This document shows positions 48,523 through 57,894 of a stretch of 64,000 bases of DNA, in pieces. The first letter of the stretch is position 1. Each line of letters opens with the position of its first letter. The notes under the pieces were generated by a model. That model was not told where the DNA came from. It was given only the letters and a program-made list of their open reading frames with translations, and searched no databases. Both the position numbers and the translations under genes were made by a program. This DNA is from Streptomyces sp. RPA4-2 (GTDB taxonomy: Bacteria; Actinomycetota; Actinomycetes; Streptomycetales; Streptomycetaceae): NCBI RefSeq assembly GCF_012273515.2, contig NZ_CP050975.2:5084001-5148000 (forward strand), in the 5' to 3' direction.

Positions 48523-49284
48523 GTGAGCTATTCGGTGGGCGAGGTCGCCGGATTCGCCGGGGTCACGGTGCGCACCCTGCACCACTACGACGAGATCGGC
48601 CTGCTCGTGCCGAGCGGGCGCAGTCACGCGGGGCACCGGCGCTACGGCGACACCGACCTCGACCGGCTGCAGCAGATCCTGTTCTACCGGGAGCTCGGCT
48701 TTCCGCTCGACGAGGTCGCCGCCCTGCTCGACGACCCGGAGGCGGACCCGCGCGCGCATCTGCGCCGCCAGCACGACCTGCTGACCGCCCGGATCGAGAA
48801 ACTGCAGAAGATGGCCGCGGCCGTGGAACACGCCATGGAGGCACGCACGATGGGCATCAACCTCACGCCCGAGGAGAAGTTCGAGGTCTTCGGGGACAAG
48901 GATCCCGAAGCACACGCCGAGGAGGCCGAGCAGCGCTGGGGAGGCACCGAGGCGTACGCCGAGTCGCAGCGCCGCGCCGCCCGTTACACCAAGGACGACT
49001 GGAAGCGCATGCAGGCCGAGGTGGCTTCCTGGGGCGAGCGCTACGACGCCCTCATGGAGGCCGGTGAGCCCCCGGCCGGCGAGTGCGCCATGGACATGGC
49101 CGAGGAGCACCGGCTCCACATCACCCGGTGGTTCTACGCCTGCTCGTACGAGATGCACCGGGGTCTCGGCGAGATGTACGTGGCCGACGAGCGGTTCAAG
49201 GAGTTCTACGACTCCATGCGCCCGGGGCTCGCCGAGCACCTGAAGGAGGCGATCGCGGCGAACGCCACCCGGCACGGAGGCTGA
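48523..49284 (+). CDS. tipA: TipA thiopeptide-responsive MerR-family regulator (TipAL), with internal TipAS
   Basis: 253 residues, the exact TipAL length, from GTG 48523 with GAAGGAG at 4-5 bp. MerR HTH: YSVGEVAGFAGVTVRTLHHYDEIGLL; coiled-coil dimer helix to ~105; then the globin-like TipAS domain. Met110 (ATG 48850) matches the internal TipAS start and gives 144 residues. In S. lividans TipAS binds thiostrepton-type thiopeptides covalently at Cys214; here positions 211-214 read Met-His-Arg-Gly, so Cys214 is absent while Cys207 (FYACSYEMH) remains. The promoter and autoregulatory site are intact. Ligand recognition may therefore be non-covalent, shifted to Cys207, or directed to other compounds. 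Confidence 0.95.
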   Translation: MSYSVGEVAGFAGVTVRTLHHYDEIGLLVPSGRSHAGHRRYGDTDLDRLQQILFYRELGFPLDEVAALLDDPEADPRAHLRRQHDLLTARIEKLQKMAAAVEHAMEARTMGINLTPEEKFEVFGDKDPEAHAEEAEQRWGGTEAYAESQRRAARYTKDDWKRMQAEVASWGERYDALMEAGEPPAGECAMDMAEEHRLHITRWFYACSYEMHRGLGEMYVADERFKEFYDSMRPGLAEHLKEAIAANATRHGG

Positions 49285-49320
49285 CGGCGCCCGTCCCGCG
49301 GGTCCCCGGCCGCGTCCGTG

Positions 49321-49380
49321 TTCGCCAGGGTTCTCCAGGGTTCTCCAGGGTTCGCCAGGGTTCTCCCGGGTTCTCCGGGG
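49321..49380 (+). repeat. Six tandem 10-bp repeats downstream of tipA
   Basis: Exactly in register: TTCGCCAGGG, TTCTCCAGGG, TTCTCCAGGG, TTCGCCAGGG, TTCTCCCGGG, TTCTCCGGGG. The array lies between tipA and the DedA gene; it is non-coding on both strands by context. Confidence 0.9.
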
Positions 49381-49525
49381 CCCGTGGCTCACAGCTTTGT
49401 GCCAGGGGGACCACAGTGCATGCTGGGGACATCCGTGGAACCTGGCGTGGACACCATGCGTTGATAGCTTTGGCCCGCCGTACCAGGACGCCGTTTCTTC
49501 CTTCACCCCTCAGGAGCCCGGAACC

Positions 49526-50623
49526 GTGACGCAGCTCGCCCTCGGTCCAAGCTGGATGGATCCGAACACGCTTCTGGACAACTTCGGCATCTGGGGCCTC
49601 CTCCTCATCGTCTTCGCCGAGTCCGGCCTGCTCATCGGCTTCTTCCTGCCGGGCGACTCGCTGCTGTTCACCTGCGGTCTGCTGATCACGTCGCACCAGC
49701 TGGACTTCCCGCTGTGGGGTGCCGTCGCCCTGATCTGCGTCGCCGCGATCCTCGGCGACCAGGCGGGCTACCTCTTCGGCAAGAAGGTCGGCCCCTCGCT
49801 CTTCAGCCGCCCGGACTCCCGCCTCTTCAAGCAGGAGAACGTGGTCAAGGCCCACGAGTTCTTCGAGAAGTACGGCCCCAAGTCCCTGGTCCTGGCCCGC
49901 TTCGTGCCGATCGTGCGGACGTTCACGCCGATCATCGCGGGCGTCAGCGGCATGCGGTACCGCTCCTTCATCACGTTCAACATCATCGGCGGCGTCCTGT
50001 GGGGCGCGGGCGTCACCCTGCTCGGCTCCTGGCTCGGCAACATCGCCGTCGTCAAGAACAACATCGAGGCGATCCTGATCCTGATCGTCCTCGTCTCGGT
50101 GGTCCCGATCGCCATCGAGTTCCTGCGGGCGCGCTCCAAGGCCAGGAAGAACCCGCCGGAGCCGCAGACCCCCCAGGGCCCGGCCGCGTACCAGCAGCAG
50201 CCCATGGCCCCCGTCATGGACGACGCCACGCGCCCGCTGCGCATGCAGCAGCCGCCGCAGGGCCAGGACCCGTACCAGCAGGGCCGCCGCGGGTCGGGCC
50301 GGCACCAGCAGGACCAGTACGCCCAGGGCCAGGGGTACCCCCAGCAGCAGGACCCGTACGCCCAGGGCCAGGGATACCCGCGGCAGCAGCCCCAGCAGCC
50401 CCAGCAGCCCCAGCAGCCCCAGCAGCCGTACGGCGACCAGGAGCAGGGCTACTACCAGGGCCACGACCAGAACCACGGCAGGCACGGCGACCAGAGCTAC
50501 GGGCAGAACCACGACCAGAACCACGACCAGGCCTACCCGCCCCAGCAGTACCCGCAGGGCTACCCGCAGCAGCCGTACGACGCGCAGCAGAACCCGTATC
50601 ACCAGGGCTACCCGCAGGGCTGA
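49526..50623 (+). CDS. DedA/VTT-domain membrane protein with long Gln/Gly/Tyr-rich tail
   Basis: 365 residues from GTG 49526 with GGAG at 9 bp. Residues ~25-205 are a DedA protein: FAESGLLIGFFLPGDSLL, DQAGYLFGKKVGP, the amphipathic FFEKYGPKSLVLARFVPIVRTFTPIIAGVSGM and a final helix pair. DedA proteins act in undecaprenyl phosphate or phospholipid translocation and membrane homeostasis. Residues ~210-365 are a low-complexity tail with QQP repeats (near 295-310) and DQNHDQNHDQ-type repeats, probably intrinsically disordered and cytosolic. Confidence 0.9.
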   Translation: MTQLALGPSWMDPNTLLDNFGIWGLLLIVFAESGLLIGFFLPGDSLLFTCGLLITSHQLDFPLWGAVALICVAAILGDQAGYLFGKKVGPSLFSRPDSRLFKQENVVKAHEFFEKYGPKSLVLARFVPIVRTFTPIIAGVSGMRYRSFITFNIIGGVLWGAGVTLLGSWLGNIAVVKNNIEAILILIVLVSVVPIAIEFLRARSKARKNPPEPQTPQGPAAYQQQPMAPVMDDATRPLRMQQPPQGQDPYQQGRRGSGRHQQDQYAQGQGYPQQQDPYAQGQGYPRQQPQQPQQPQQPQQPYGDQEQGYYQGHDQNHGRHGDQSYGQNHDQNHDQAYPPQQYPQGYPQQPYDAQQNPYHQGYPQG

Positions 50624-50660
50624 ACCCGGCAGGCCGCGCCCTGAAGGGGGCGTGGGGAGC

Positions 50661-52301
50661 TCAGAAGCCCCTGGTCCGCTTGGCGGCCCGGCGCCCCGCG
50701 GCGGAACCGCCGGGCACCCGCAGGAACAGCCGGGAGATCTCCGACCCCAGGTTCACGCCGATCGCGATGGCCATCGCGAGCGCGGCGGCCTTGGTGAGGG
50801 AGACCAGCCCCTTGTCGACGTTGTTCTGGGCGATGGACAGCAGTCCGAAGTAGGTGGCCGAACCCGGCAGCAGGGGCCCGATCGCGGCGGTCGTGTACGG
50901 CAGCGCGGAGGCGAAGCGGTAGCGGGACAGAAGCTGCCCGAAGAGACCCACCAGGCCCGCCGCGACGGCCGTCGAGGCGACCGGTGAGATGCCGCCCGGG
51001 TAGTGCATCGCCCCGTAGACCGACCAGGCCACCCCGCCGTTGAGGGTCACCGCGAGGACGGTGGACCGTTCCTGCTGGAGCAGGACCGCGAAGGTCAGCG
51101 ACAGCAGCATGGACGCGGCGATCTGCACCAAGGGGCGCTCGGAGATGCTCAGGGCCTGGTCCGGGTTGAGCTGGGCGTCGAACTTCACGCCGAAATACAG
51201 CACCACCAGGACACCCACGACGATGCCCACGAAGAGGTACATGACCTCCAGCAGGCGCGCGGACGCGGTGATGTAGAAGCCGGTCAGCCCGTCCTGCACG
51301 CCCGCGACGAGCGCCCGTCCGGGCAGCAGCGCGAAGAGCCCACCGGTGATCACCGCGGACGCCTTCACGTCGACGTGCGCGAGCTGGAGCGCGACCCCGA
51401 TCGCGGCCGGCGGCATCGCGGCCACCGTGAACTGGTAGAACTCCGGCAGTCCGCGCCCGGCGCACAGCCACGCGAGCCGGTCACCGAGCATCGCGCCCAG
51501 CGCCGCGGCGACGAACACCAGGGCGTCACCGCCGACGAGCACCGAGGCCGCGCCCGCGAGCAGCCCGCTGGAACCGGTCAGCACCCAGCCGGGATACGGG
51601 TGCCGGTTGCGCCGCATCTCGGCGAGCCGCCGGTAGGCGTCCTCCAGGGAGATCCCGGTCTCGGTGTCACTGAGCTCGTCGACGAGCCGGTAGACGGCCG
51701 CCAGGCGGGTGTAGTCGGTGCCCCTGCGGCGTACCGTCCGTGAAGCCGTCACCGGATCGTCCACCAGGGACGGCTGGTGGGAGATCGACAGCAGCGTGAA
51801 GGTGACGTTCGGCTCGCAGCGGTCCAGGCCGTAGGAGCGGCAGACGGCGAACATGGCCGCCTCCACGTCCTCGGCGCCCTCGCCGCCCGCGAGCAGCAGC
51901 TCGCCGATACGCAGCGTCAGGTCGAGCACGCGCGGGACGGCGGGTCCCGCATCGTCCTCCTTGTGCACCAGCTCGGGTGCCGGGCGCTCGGCCACGGGCA
52001 TGCGCAGCATCGTGCGCATCCGGTCCTGCCAGGGCACGTCCTTGGTGAGACTGACGACGGGGACGCCCGTCGCCGGTGTGAAGGCCGGCGGGGCGTGCCG
52101 CGCGCTGTAGGTGCGCGGCGTGCTGAACGCCGACCCCTCGGCATCCGCGCCCGCCGATTCCGGCGGCGCCATTCCCTTGGGAATCGCGAACTCCGACGTG
52201 GTCCCCGACTCGTCCTCGACCGCCTGCGCCACGCCGTCCGGCTGGACGAAGGCACTCCTCGCCTCGTCCGACTGCGGTTTGCGGTCCTCCGCTTCCGTCA
52301 C
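50661..52301 (-). CDS. Threonine/serine exporter family protein (ThrE, DUF1212 plus DUF3815)
   Basis: 546 residues from GTG 52301 with GGGAG at about 6 bp. The N-terminal ~110 residues are acidic and disordered. The ThrE domain starts with LTLRIGELLLAGGEGAEDVEAAMFAVCRSYGLDRCEPNVTFTLLSIS, followed by about ten membrane helices (GWVLTGSSGLLAGAASVLVGGDALVFVAAALGAMLGDRLAWL and later). Homologous to the Corynebacterium ThrE exporter, which expels threonine and serine using proton motive force. Convergent with the DedA gene. Confidence 0.9.
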   Translation of the reverse strand: MTEAEDRKPQSDEARSAFVQPDGVAQAVEDESGTTSEFAIPKGMAPPESAGADAEGSAFSTPRTYSARHAPPAFTPATGVPVVSLTKDVPWQDRMRTMLRMPVAERPAPELVHKEDDAGPAVPRVLDLTLRIGELLLAGGEGAEDVEAAMFAVCRSYGLDRCEPNVTFTLLSISHQPSLVDDPVTASRTVRRRGTDYTRLAAVYRLVDELSDTETGISLEDAYRRLAEMRRNRHPYPGWVLTGSSGLLAGAASVLVGGDALVFVAAALGAMLGDRLAWLCAGRGLPEFYQFTVAAMPPAAIGVALQLAHVDVKASAVITGGLFALLPGRALVAGVQDGLTGFYITASARLLEVMYLFVGIVVGVLVVLYFGVKFDAQLNPDQALSISERPLVQIAASMLLSLTFAVLLQQERSTVLAVTLNGGVAWSVYGAMHYPGGISPVASTAVAAGLVGLFGQLLSRYRFASALPYTTAAIGPLLPGSATYFGLLSIAQNNVDKGLVSLTKAAALAMAIAIGVNLGSEISRLFLRVPGGSAAGRRAAKRTRGF

Positions 52302-52358
52302 CCACTGCTCCCGACTGCTCAGGTCCAGTACGCCCCAGTATGCGCACTGATACACGAA

Positions 52359-52394
52359 CGGGCCGCGCCACCCCGGCAGGGGTGGCGCGGCCCG
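52359..52394 (-). terminator. Hairpin terminator downstream of ppa
   Basis: 16-bp perfect stem CGGGCCGCGCCACCCC / GGGGTGGCGCGGCCCG with a GGCA loop, just after the ppa stop on the minus strand and before the ThrE gene start. Confidence 0.88.
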
Positions 52395-52410
52395 CGGAAC
52401 TCAGGAGGGA

Positions 52411-52902
52411 TCAGTGACCGCCCTGCTCCTTGAGTCGCTTGTAGGAACGCTCGATCTCGGCCTCGGCCTCCGTGCGGCCCACCCAGTTGGCGCCCTCGAC
52501 GGACTTGCCGGGCTCCAGGTCCTTGTAGACCTCGAAGAAGTGCTGGATCTCCAGGCGGTCGAACTCCGACACGTGGTGGATGTCGCGCAGGTGCTCCACC
52601 CGCGGGTCGTGCGCCGGGACGCACAGCAGCTTGTCGTCGCCGCCGGCCTCGTCCGTCATACGGAACATGCCGATCGTGCGGCACTGGATGAGGCAGCCCG
52701 GGAAGGTCGGCTCGTCCAGGATGACCAGCGCGTCCAGCGGATCGCCGTCCTCGCCGAGGGTGTTCTCGACGAAGCCGTAGTCGGCCGGGTAGCTGGTCGA
52801 GGTGAAGAGTCGACGGTCCAGACGGATCCGACCGGTCTCGTGGTCCACCTCGTACTTGTTCCGCGAACCCTTCGGAATCTCGATCGTGACGTCGAACTCC
52901 AC
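52411..52902 (-). CDS. ppa: Soluble inorganic pyrophosphatase (family I)
   Basis: 163 residues from GTG 52902 ([18 protein letters not shown]), with GGAGGAG 6 bp upstream; a longer frame opens at 52926 but lacks a better start. Family I motifs: [31 protein letters not shown] (metal-binding Asp cluster DGDPLD), and [13 protein letters not shown]. Hydrolyses pyrophosphate from biosynthetic reactions. Together with hppA at 8736 the window holds both soluble and membrane pyrophosphatases. Divergent from dacB. Confidence 0.97.
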   Translation of the reverse strand: MEFDVTIEIPKGSRNKYEVDHETGRIRLDRRLFTSTSYPADYGFVENTLGEDGDPLDALVILDEPTFPGCLIQCRTIGMFRMTDEAGGDDKLLCVPAHDPRVEHLRDIHHVSEFDRLEIQHFFEVYKDLEPGKSVEGANWVGRTEAEAEIERSYKRLKEQGGH

Positions 52903-52987
52903 CGGTGGCTCCTCCATGATCAACACATAGTTCTGGTGGTTAAGTGTCCCTCACGCAGGTGTGTGATCGCGAAAGGGGCTGGTGGTC

Positions 52988-54595
52988 GTGCCAGAGCTGA
53001 GGGCTTGGCGGGCCGCGAGACCGCATGTGCTGCGGGTCGCGCGGGCCGTTCAGCCGCGCGTGACGCGGGTCGCTCGGGCCGCGCGACCGCGGGTGAGGCG
53101 GGCTGCGCAGTCCGTACGGCCGCGGCTGGCGCGGGTCGCTCAAGCCGTGCGGCCGCGCTCCGGGAGGATCACGACCCCGCAGCTCACGGCCGTGGCCGCC
53201 ACCGCGGGCCTGGCGCTCGCGGTCGGGGCGGTGACCGTGGCCGGTCCCTGGGACTCCACCGGTCAGCGTACGGCGGAGCGCGACTGGGCCGCATCGCGGG
53301 ACCAGCAGGGTGGCGCAGATCACGGGCGGAACGCCGATACGTCCCCTACGTCGCCGGCACCCGCGCCCAGCGCCGCGTCCGTGCTCACCGGCCTCGGCAG
53401 TGCCACGTCCGCGGCGCCCGCGCCGGACGGGAAGGCCCTCGCGACCACCCTCGACCGGCTCCTGGGCGTGCCCGCGCTCGGCGCCCGGCGCACGGCCGTG
53501 GTCGTCGACGTGGCGACCGGCAGACGGCTGTACGGCAAGGAGGCCGGCACGGCCCAGACCCCGGCCTCCACCACCAAGATCGCCACCGCGGTCGCCGTGC
53601 TCTCCGCCGCGGGCGCCGACCACCGCCTCGCGACCCGCACGGTGCTGGAGCCCGGCACCAAGGAGGTCGTCCTCGTCGGCGGCGGCGACCCGACACTGAC
53701 CGCCCGCAAGGACGCCGGGGGGTGGGCGAGCCTGCGCACCCTCGCCGACGACACGGCCAAGGCGCTGAAGGCCCGTCACCTGGACGAGGTGACGCTCTCG
53801 TACGACACCTCGCTCTACTCCGGTCCCGCCGTGCACCCCATCGGCGCCAACCCCAACCTCGCGCCGGTCAGCGCCCTGACGGCCGACGAGGGCCGTACCG
53901 ACGCCTCCACCAGCGGCCCGGCCGCACGCACCGCGGACCCGGCGGCGGACGCCGCCGGCACGTTCGCGGACCTGTTGCGGGCCAAGGGCATCGACACCAC
54001 GTCCCCCGGCCCGTCGAGAGCCACCACCGGCTCACAGGCCCTCGCCTCGGTCTCCTCGCCACCCCTGTCCGCCCTCGTGGAGCGGATGCTGACGAACAGC
54101 GACAACGACATCGCGGAGGCCATGGCGCGTCAGGTCGCCGTCGCCACGGGACGGCAGCCGAGCTTCGACGGCGGCGCCGGGGCGATCGACGCGCAGCTGC
54201 GGAAGCTCGGACTCCCGCTGTCCGGGGCCCACTTCACGGACGGCAGCGGCCTCAACCGCGACGACCGGCTGACGGCGGACCTGCTCACCGCCCTCCTGGT
54301 GAAGGCCGGCGACCCCGCCCGCCCCGAGCTCCGCCCGGTCCTGACCGGCCTCCCGGTAGCGGGCTTCACGGGCACCCTCAGCGACCGCTACACCGACGAC
54401 GCCTCCGGCCCCGGCGTCGTACGCGCCAAGACCGGCACCCTGACCGGGGTGAACACCCTGGCGGGCACGGTCGTCGACGCGGACGGCCGGCTGCTGGCCT
54501 TCGCCTTCCTGGCCTCCGGCACCTCCGACCCCATGGCGGCCCAGTCGGCCCTGGACGACACGGCCTCGGCACTGGCGGGCTGCGGCTGCCGTTAG
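52988..54595 (+). CDS. dacB: D-alanyl-D-alanine carboxypeptidase/endopeptidase (PBP4, S13 family)
   Basis: 535 residues from GTG 52988 (GAAAGGGG ~9 bp upstream; GTG 52982 possible). The N-terminal ~60 residues are cytoplasmic and built of five 11-residue Arg-rich repeats, followed by one membrane helix (TAVAATAGLALAVGAVTVAG) as an uncleaved anchor. Catalytic domain: PASTTKIA (SxxK), TNSDNDIAEA (SxN) and VRAKTGTLTG (KTG). S13 enzymes trim pentapeptide stems or cleave crosslinks in peptidoglycan. Immediately upstream of the F420-associated peptidase/tilS block, as in other streptomycetes. Confidence 0.95.
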   Translation: MPELRAWRAARPHVLRVARAVQPRVTRVARAARPRVRRAAQSVRPRLARVAQAVRPRSGRITTPQLTAVAATAGLALAVGAVTVAGPWDSTGQRTAERDWAASRDQQGGADHGRNADTSPTSPAPAPSAASVLTGLGSATSAAPAPDGKALATTLDRLLGVPALGARRTAVVVDVATGRRLYGKEAGTAQTPASTTKIATAVAVLSAAGADHRLATRTVLEPGTKEVVLVGGGDPTLTARKDAGGWASLRTLADDTAKALKARHLDEVTLSYDTSLYSGPAVHPIGANPNLAPVSALTADEGRTDASTSGPAARTADPAADAAGTFADLLRAKGIDTTSPGPSRATTGSQALASVSSPPLSALVERMLTNSDNDIAEAMARQVAVATGRQPSFDGGAGAIDAQLRKLGLPLSGAHFTDGSGLNRDDRLTADLLTALLVKAGDPARPELRPVLTGLPVAGFTGTLSDRYTDDASGPGVVRAKTGTLTGVNTLAGTVVDADGRLLAFAFLASGTSDPMAAQSALDDTASALAGCGCR

Positions 54596-54745
54596 GCCGT
54601 GTCCGACCACTCCTCCCCTCCCCGCCGGACGCGCCGACGGGTCCCGCGCCCCCACCGCCACACGAGCCCCGGCAGCCCCGGGCGGGGGACTCATCCGGCG
54701 CCGTACCCCTAACCGCAGCCCGATCCCCTCACGTACGGTTGACGC

Positions 54746-55876
54746 ATGACGAGCATCGGTGGTGCTGCATCTACTGGGATGGTCGACTGGAATCTCGCGG
54801 TGGCGACCGCGACACGGCTCGTGCGGCCTGGCCCCGACGTGAGCCGCGACGAGGCCCGGGAGGTCGTCGCGGAGCTGCGCCGGCACGCGAAGGCCTCGGA
54901 GGCGCACGTCCGGGGCTTCACGCGGATGGGCACGGAGGACACCCACGACACCCCCGTACTCGTGGTCGACCGCCCCGGTTGGGTGCGGGCGAACGTCGCC
55001 GGGTTCCGGGAGGTCCTCAAGCCCCTGCTGGACAAGATGCAGGAACGCCGGGGGAGCGGCCCGGGCGGAGCCGTTCTCGGCGCCGTCGGCGGCAAGGTGA
55101 CCGGCGTGGAGCTGGGCATGCTGCTGTCGTTCCTGTCGTCGCGGGTCCTCGGCCAGTACGAGACCTTCGCCCCCGCGACCCGCGAGCTGCCCGCCGGGGA
55201 GAACGGCGGCGGCAGGCTCCTGCTCGTCGCGCCGAACATCGTCCACGTGGAGCGCGAACTCGACGTGGAGCCGCATGACTTCCGCCTCTGGGTGTGTCTG
55301 CACGAGGAGACCCACCGCACCCAGTTCTCGGCCGTGCCCTGGCTGCGGGACCACCTGGAGGGCGAAATCCAGTCTTTCTTGGCGGAGACCGAGGTCGACC
55401 CCATGACGGTCCTGGAGCGCATCAGGGAGGCGGCGCAGTCGCTCGCGGGCGGGCGGCCCGAGGGCGAGGAGGACGAGGGCCGCTCACTGGTCGAGATCGT
55501 GCAGACGCCCGCCCAGCGGGAGATCCTCGCCCGGCTGACGGCCGTGATGTCGCTCCTGGAGGGGCACGCGGACTTCGTCATGGACGGCGTGGGCCCGGAC
55601 GTGGTCGCGTCCGTCGGTGAGATCCGCGAGAAGTTCCAGCAGCGCCGCGCCAAGGGTGCCTCGCGCCTGGACCTCGCCCTGCGCAAGCTGCTGGGTCTGG
55701 ACGCCAAACTGAAGCAGTACAGGGACGGCGAACGGTTCGTGCGCGCGGTCGTCGGACAGGTGGGCATGGACGGGTTCAACCGCGTGTGGACATCCCCGAA
55801 CACGCTCCCGACGAAGACGGAGATCGCCAAACCGGCGGACTGGGTCGCGCGAGTGCACCGCAAGACGGAGTCGTGA
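54746..55876 (+). CDS. Zinc-dependent metallopeptidase (F420-biosynthesis-associated family)
   Basis: 376 residues from ATG 54746. The zinc motif HEETH is at residues 186-190 (CLHEETHRTQF), with a downstream EGHADFVMDGVG motif near 270 supplying the third ligand. This is the actinobacterial family noted to co-occur with F420 biosynthesis genes; the peptidase substrate is unknown. It is conserved between dacB and tilS. The length is typical and no signal peptide is visible, so it is cytosolic. Confidence 0.88.
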   Translation: MTSIGGAASTGMVDWNLAVATATRLVRPGPDVSRDEAREVVAELRRHAKASEAHVRGFTRMGTEDTHDTPVLVVDRPGWVRANVAGFREVLKPLLDKMQERRGSGPGGAVLGAVGGKVTGVELGMLLSFLSSRVLGQYETFAPATRELPAGENGGGRLLLVAPNIVHVERELDVEPHDFRLWVCLHEETHRTQFSAVPWLRDHLEGEIQSFLAETEVDPMTVLERIREAAQSLAGGRPEGEEDEGRSLVEIVQTPAQREILARLTAVMSLLEGHADFVMDGVGPDVVASVGEIREKFQQRRAKGASRLDLALRKLLGLDAKLKQYRDGERFVRAVVGQVGMDGFNRVWTSPNTLPTKTEIAKPADWVARVHRKTES

Positions 55877-56068
55877 ACCCTACGGCAAGGTCGTGAAACG
55901 AATCCGGCCGACGGCAGGTGAACGCCCCTCCAATCACCCGTCCGAGGGACCGTGGGCCATGCGTAGGCGTGCAATGCTCGGGGAACGGCCTGTTTCTGTC
56001 ACCATCGACACACTCTGAGTGACCGAAACTCGGGCTCACCCCCGAAAACTTCATGAAGGGAACCGGAC

Positions 56069-57082
56069 ATGGGTCCCCATCCTGCGGTCGCGGCGATACG
56101 CCTGGCGGTCCGCCGCGTACTCCACGACATCCTCATCGACCACACCCGTCCCCCAGGCGAGTCCCCGCTCGGCCCGCTCGTCATGGTCGCCTGCTCCGGC
56201 GGCGCCGACTCCATGGCGCTCGCCTCCGCCCTCGCCTTCGAAGCCCCCAAACTCGGCGTCCGCGCCGGTGGCATCACCGTGGACCACGGTCTGCAGTCCG
56301 GCTCCGATCTGCGCGCCGACGACGTGGTCGGACGCCTCGTCGAGCTGGGCATGGCGCCCGTCGAGTCCCTCGCCGTGACCGTGGGCCGCGACGGCGGCCC
56401 CGAGGCCGCCGCCCGTGACGCCCGGTACGCCGCCCTGGACGCCGCCGCCGAGCGCCACGGCGCCGCCGCGATCCTCCTCGGACACACGCGCGACGACCAG
56501 GCCGAGACGGTCCTGCTGGGCCTCGCCCGCGGCTCCGGCATCCGCTCCCTGTCCGGAATGGCCGAGGTCTCGGGGGCCGGCGGCCGTTACCGGCGCCCGT
56601 TCCTGCACCTCGACCGGCAGACCGCGCGCAAGGCCTGCATGGTCCAGTCGCTGTCCGTCTGGGACGACCCGCACAACGCCGACCCGGCCTACACCCGTTC
56701 GCGACTGCGACACGAGGGCCTGCCCGCCCTGGAGAAGGCGCTGGGCAAAGGAGTGGTCGGGGCCCTCGCCCGCACGGCCCAGCTCTCCCGTGACGACGCC
56801 GACGCCCTCGACGCCTGGGCCCGGCAGGCCGAGGCCTCCGTGCGGGACACCGCGGGCCTGCTGGAGTGCGCCAAGCTCTACGCCCTGCCGCCCGCCGTGC
56901 GCCGCCGCATCCTGCGCAGGGCCGCCATCGAGGCGGGCGCCCCGGCCGGTTCGCTGTTCGCCCGCCACATCGAGGAAGTCGACCGGCTGATCACCGGCTG
57001 GCGCGGTCAGGGAGTCATCAATCTCCCGGGCAAAGTCGTCGCGCAGCGGCAGGGTGGCAGACTGGTGATTCGGCAAAGCTGA
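56069..57082 (+). CDS. tilS: tRNA(Ile)-lysidine synthase
   Basis: 337 residues from ATG 56069 with GAAGGGA 6-8 bp upstream. PP-loop ATPase motif [15 protein letters not shown] near residues 41-55, then [26 protein letters not shown] and RPFL. TilS modifies C34 of tRNA-Ile(CAU) to lysidine, allowing AUA decoding. The short C-terminal domain is usual for actinobacteria. It precedes hpt and ftsH, the conserved order. Confidence 0.95.
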   Translation: MGPHPAVAAIRLAVRRVLHDILIDHTRPPGESPLGPLVMVACSGGADSMALASALAFEAPKLGVRAGGITVDHGLQSGSDLRADDVVGRLVELGMAPVESLAVTVGRDGGPEAAARDARYAALDAAAERHGAAAILLGHTRDDQAETVLLGLARGSGIRSLSGMAEVSGAGGRYRRPFLHLDRQTARKACMVQSLSVWDDPHNADPAYTRSRLRHEGLPALEKALGKGVVGALARTAQLSRDDADALDAWARQAEASVRDTAGLLECAKLYALPPAVRRRILRRAAIEAGAPAGSLFARHIEEVDRLITGWRGQGVINLPGKVVAQRQGGRLVIRQS

Positions 57083-57135
57083 ACCTTGCCCCCCTCCGGG
57101 GAGGGCGGGGACAGCCGGTGGGACGACCGAAAGTG

Positions 57136-57696
57136 ATGCGGGTGGACGCGAAAGACATGGGCACCGACCTCAAGTCGGTGCTCATCACCAAGGAAGAGAT
57201 CGACGCCAAGCTGGCTGAGCTGGCCGCGAAGGTCGACGCGGAGTACGCGGGCAAGGACCTGCTGATCGTGGGGGTGCTCAAGGGCGCCGTCATGGTCATG
57301 GCGGACCTCGCGCGTGCGCTGTCCACCCCCGTCACCATGGACTGGATGGCGGTGTCCTCGTACGGCGCGGGCACCCAGTCCTCCGGTGTGGTGCGGATCC
57401 TCAAGGACCTCGACACCGACATCAAGGGCAAGCACGTCCTGATCGTCGAGGACATCATCGACTCCGGGCTGACCCTGTCCTGGCTGATCTCCAATCTCGG
57501 CTCCCGCGAGCCCGCCTCCCTCAAGGTGTGCACGCTGCTGCGCAAGCCGGACGCGGCCAAGGTCGCGATCGACGTGGAGTGGGTCGGCTTCGACATCCCG
57601 AACGAGTTCGTGGTCGGGTACGGCCTGGACTACGCCGAGAAGTACCGCAACCTCCCGTTCGTCGGTACGCTCGCGCCTCACGTCTACGGCGGCTGA
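57136..57696 (+). CDS. hpt: Hypoxanthine phosphoribosyltransferase
   Basis: 186 residues from ATG 57136; the adjacent GTG 57133 is an alternative. The PRPP-binding motif [18 protein letters not shown] is near residues 105-122, [15 protein letters not shown] forms the pyrophosphate loop, and [25 protein letters not shown] forms the base-binding end. It salvages hypoxanthine/guanine to nucleotides. Conserved tilS-hpt-ftsH cluster. Confidence 0.96.
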   Translation: MRVDAKDMGTDLKSVLITKEEIDAKLAELAAKVDAEYAGKDLLIVGVLKGAVMVMADLARALSTPVTMDWMAVSSYGAGTQSSGVVRILKDLDTDIKGKHVLIVEDIIDSGLTLSWLISNLGSREPASLKVCTLLRKPDAAKVAIDVEWVGFDIPNEFVVGYGLDYAEKYRNLPFVGTLAPHVYGG

Positions 57697-57894
57697 ACCC
57701 CCGAGTCCCGGTCTTCGTATGACGATCGGGAACCCCAGCGGGTTTCGCGCCGTTGGAGCATGCGTGGGCGGGATTGTCAGTCGTCCCCTGCGGCTTCGGG
57801 TGACAATGCTGGGGTACCGTCCGAAGAACAGTCTTTCTAAGTCTTTATCAAACTCACTATGGCAGGAGGGACGGGGCGGCTCCGCTCCGTATGG

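Noticed and set aside
49321..49380. 10-bp repeat array considered as a CRISPR array
   Set aside because: Units are contiguous with no spacers and no cas genes are nearby.
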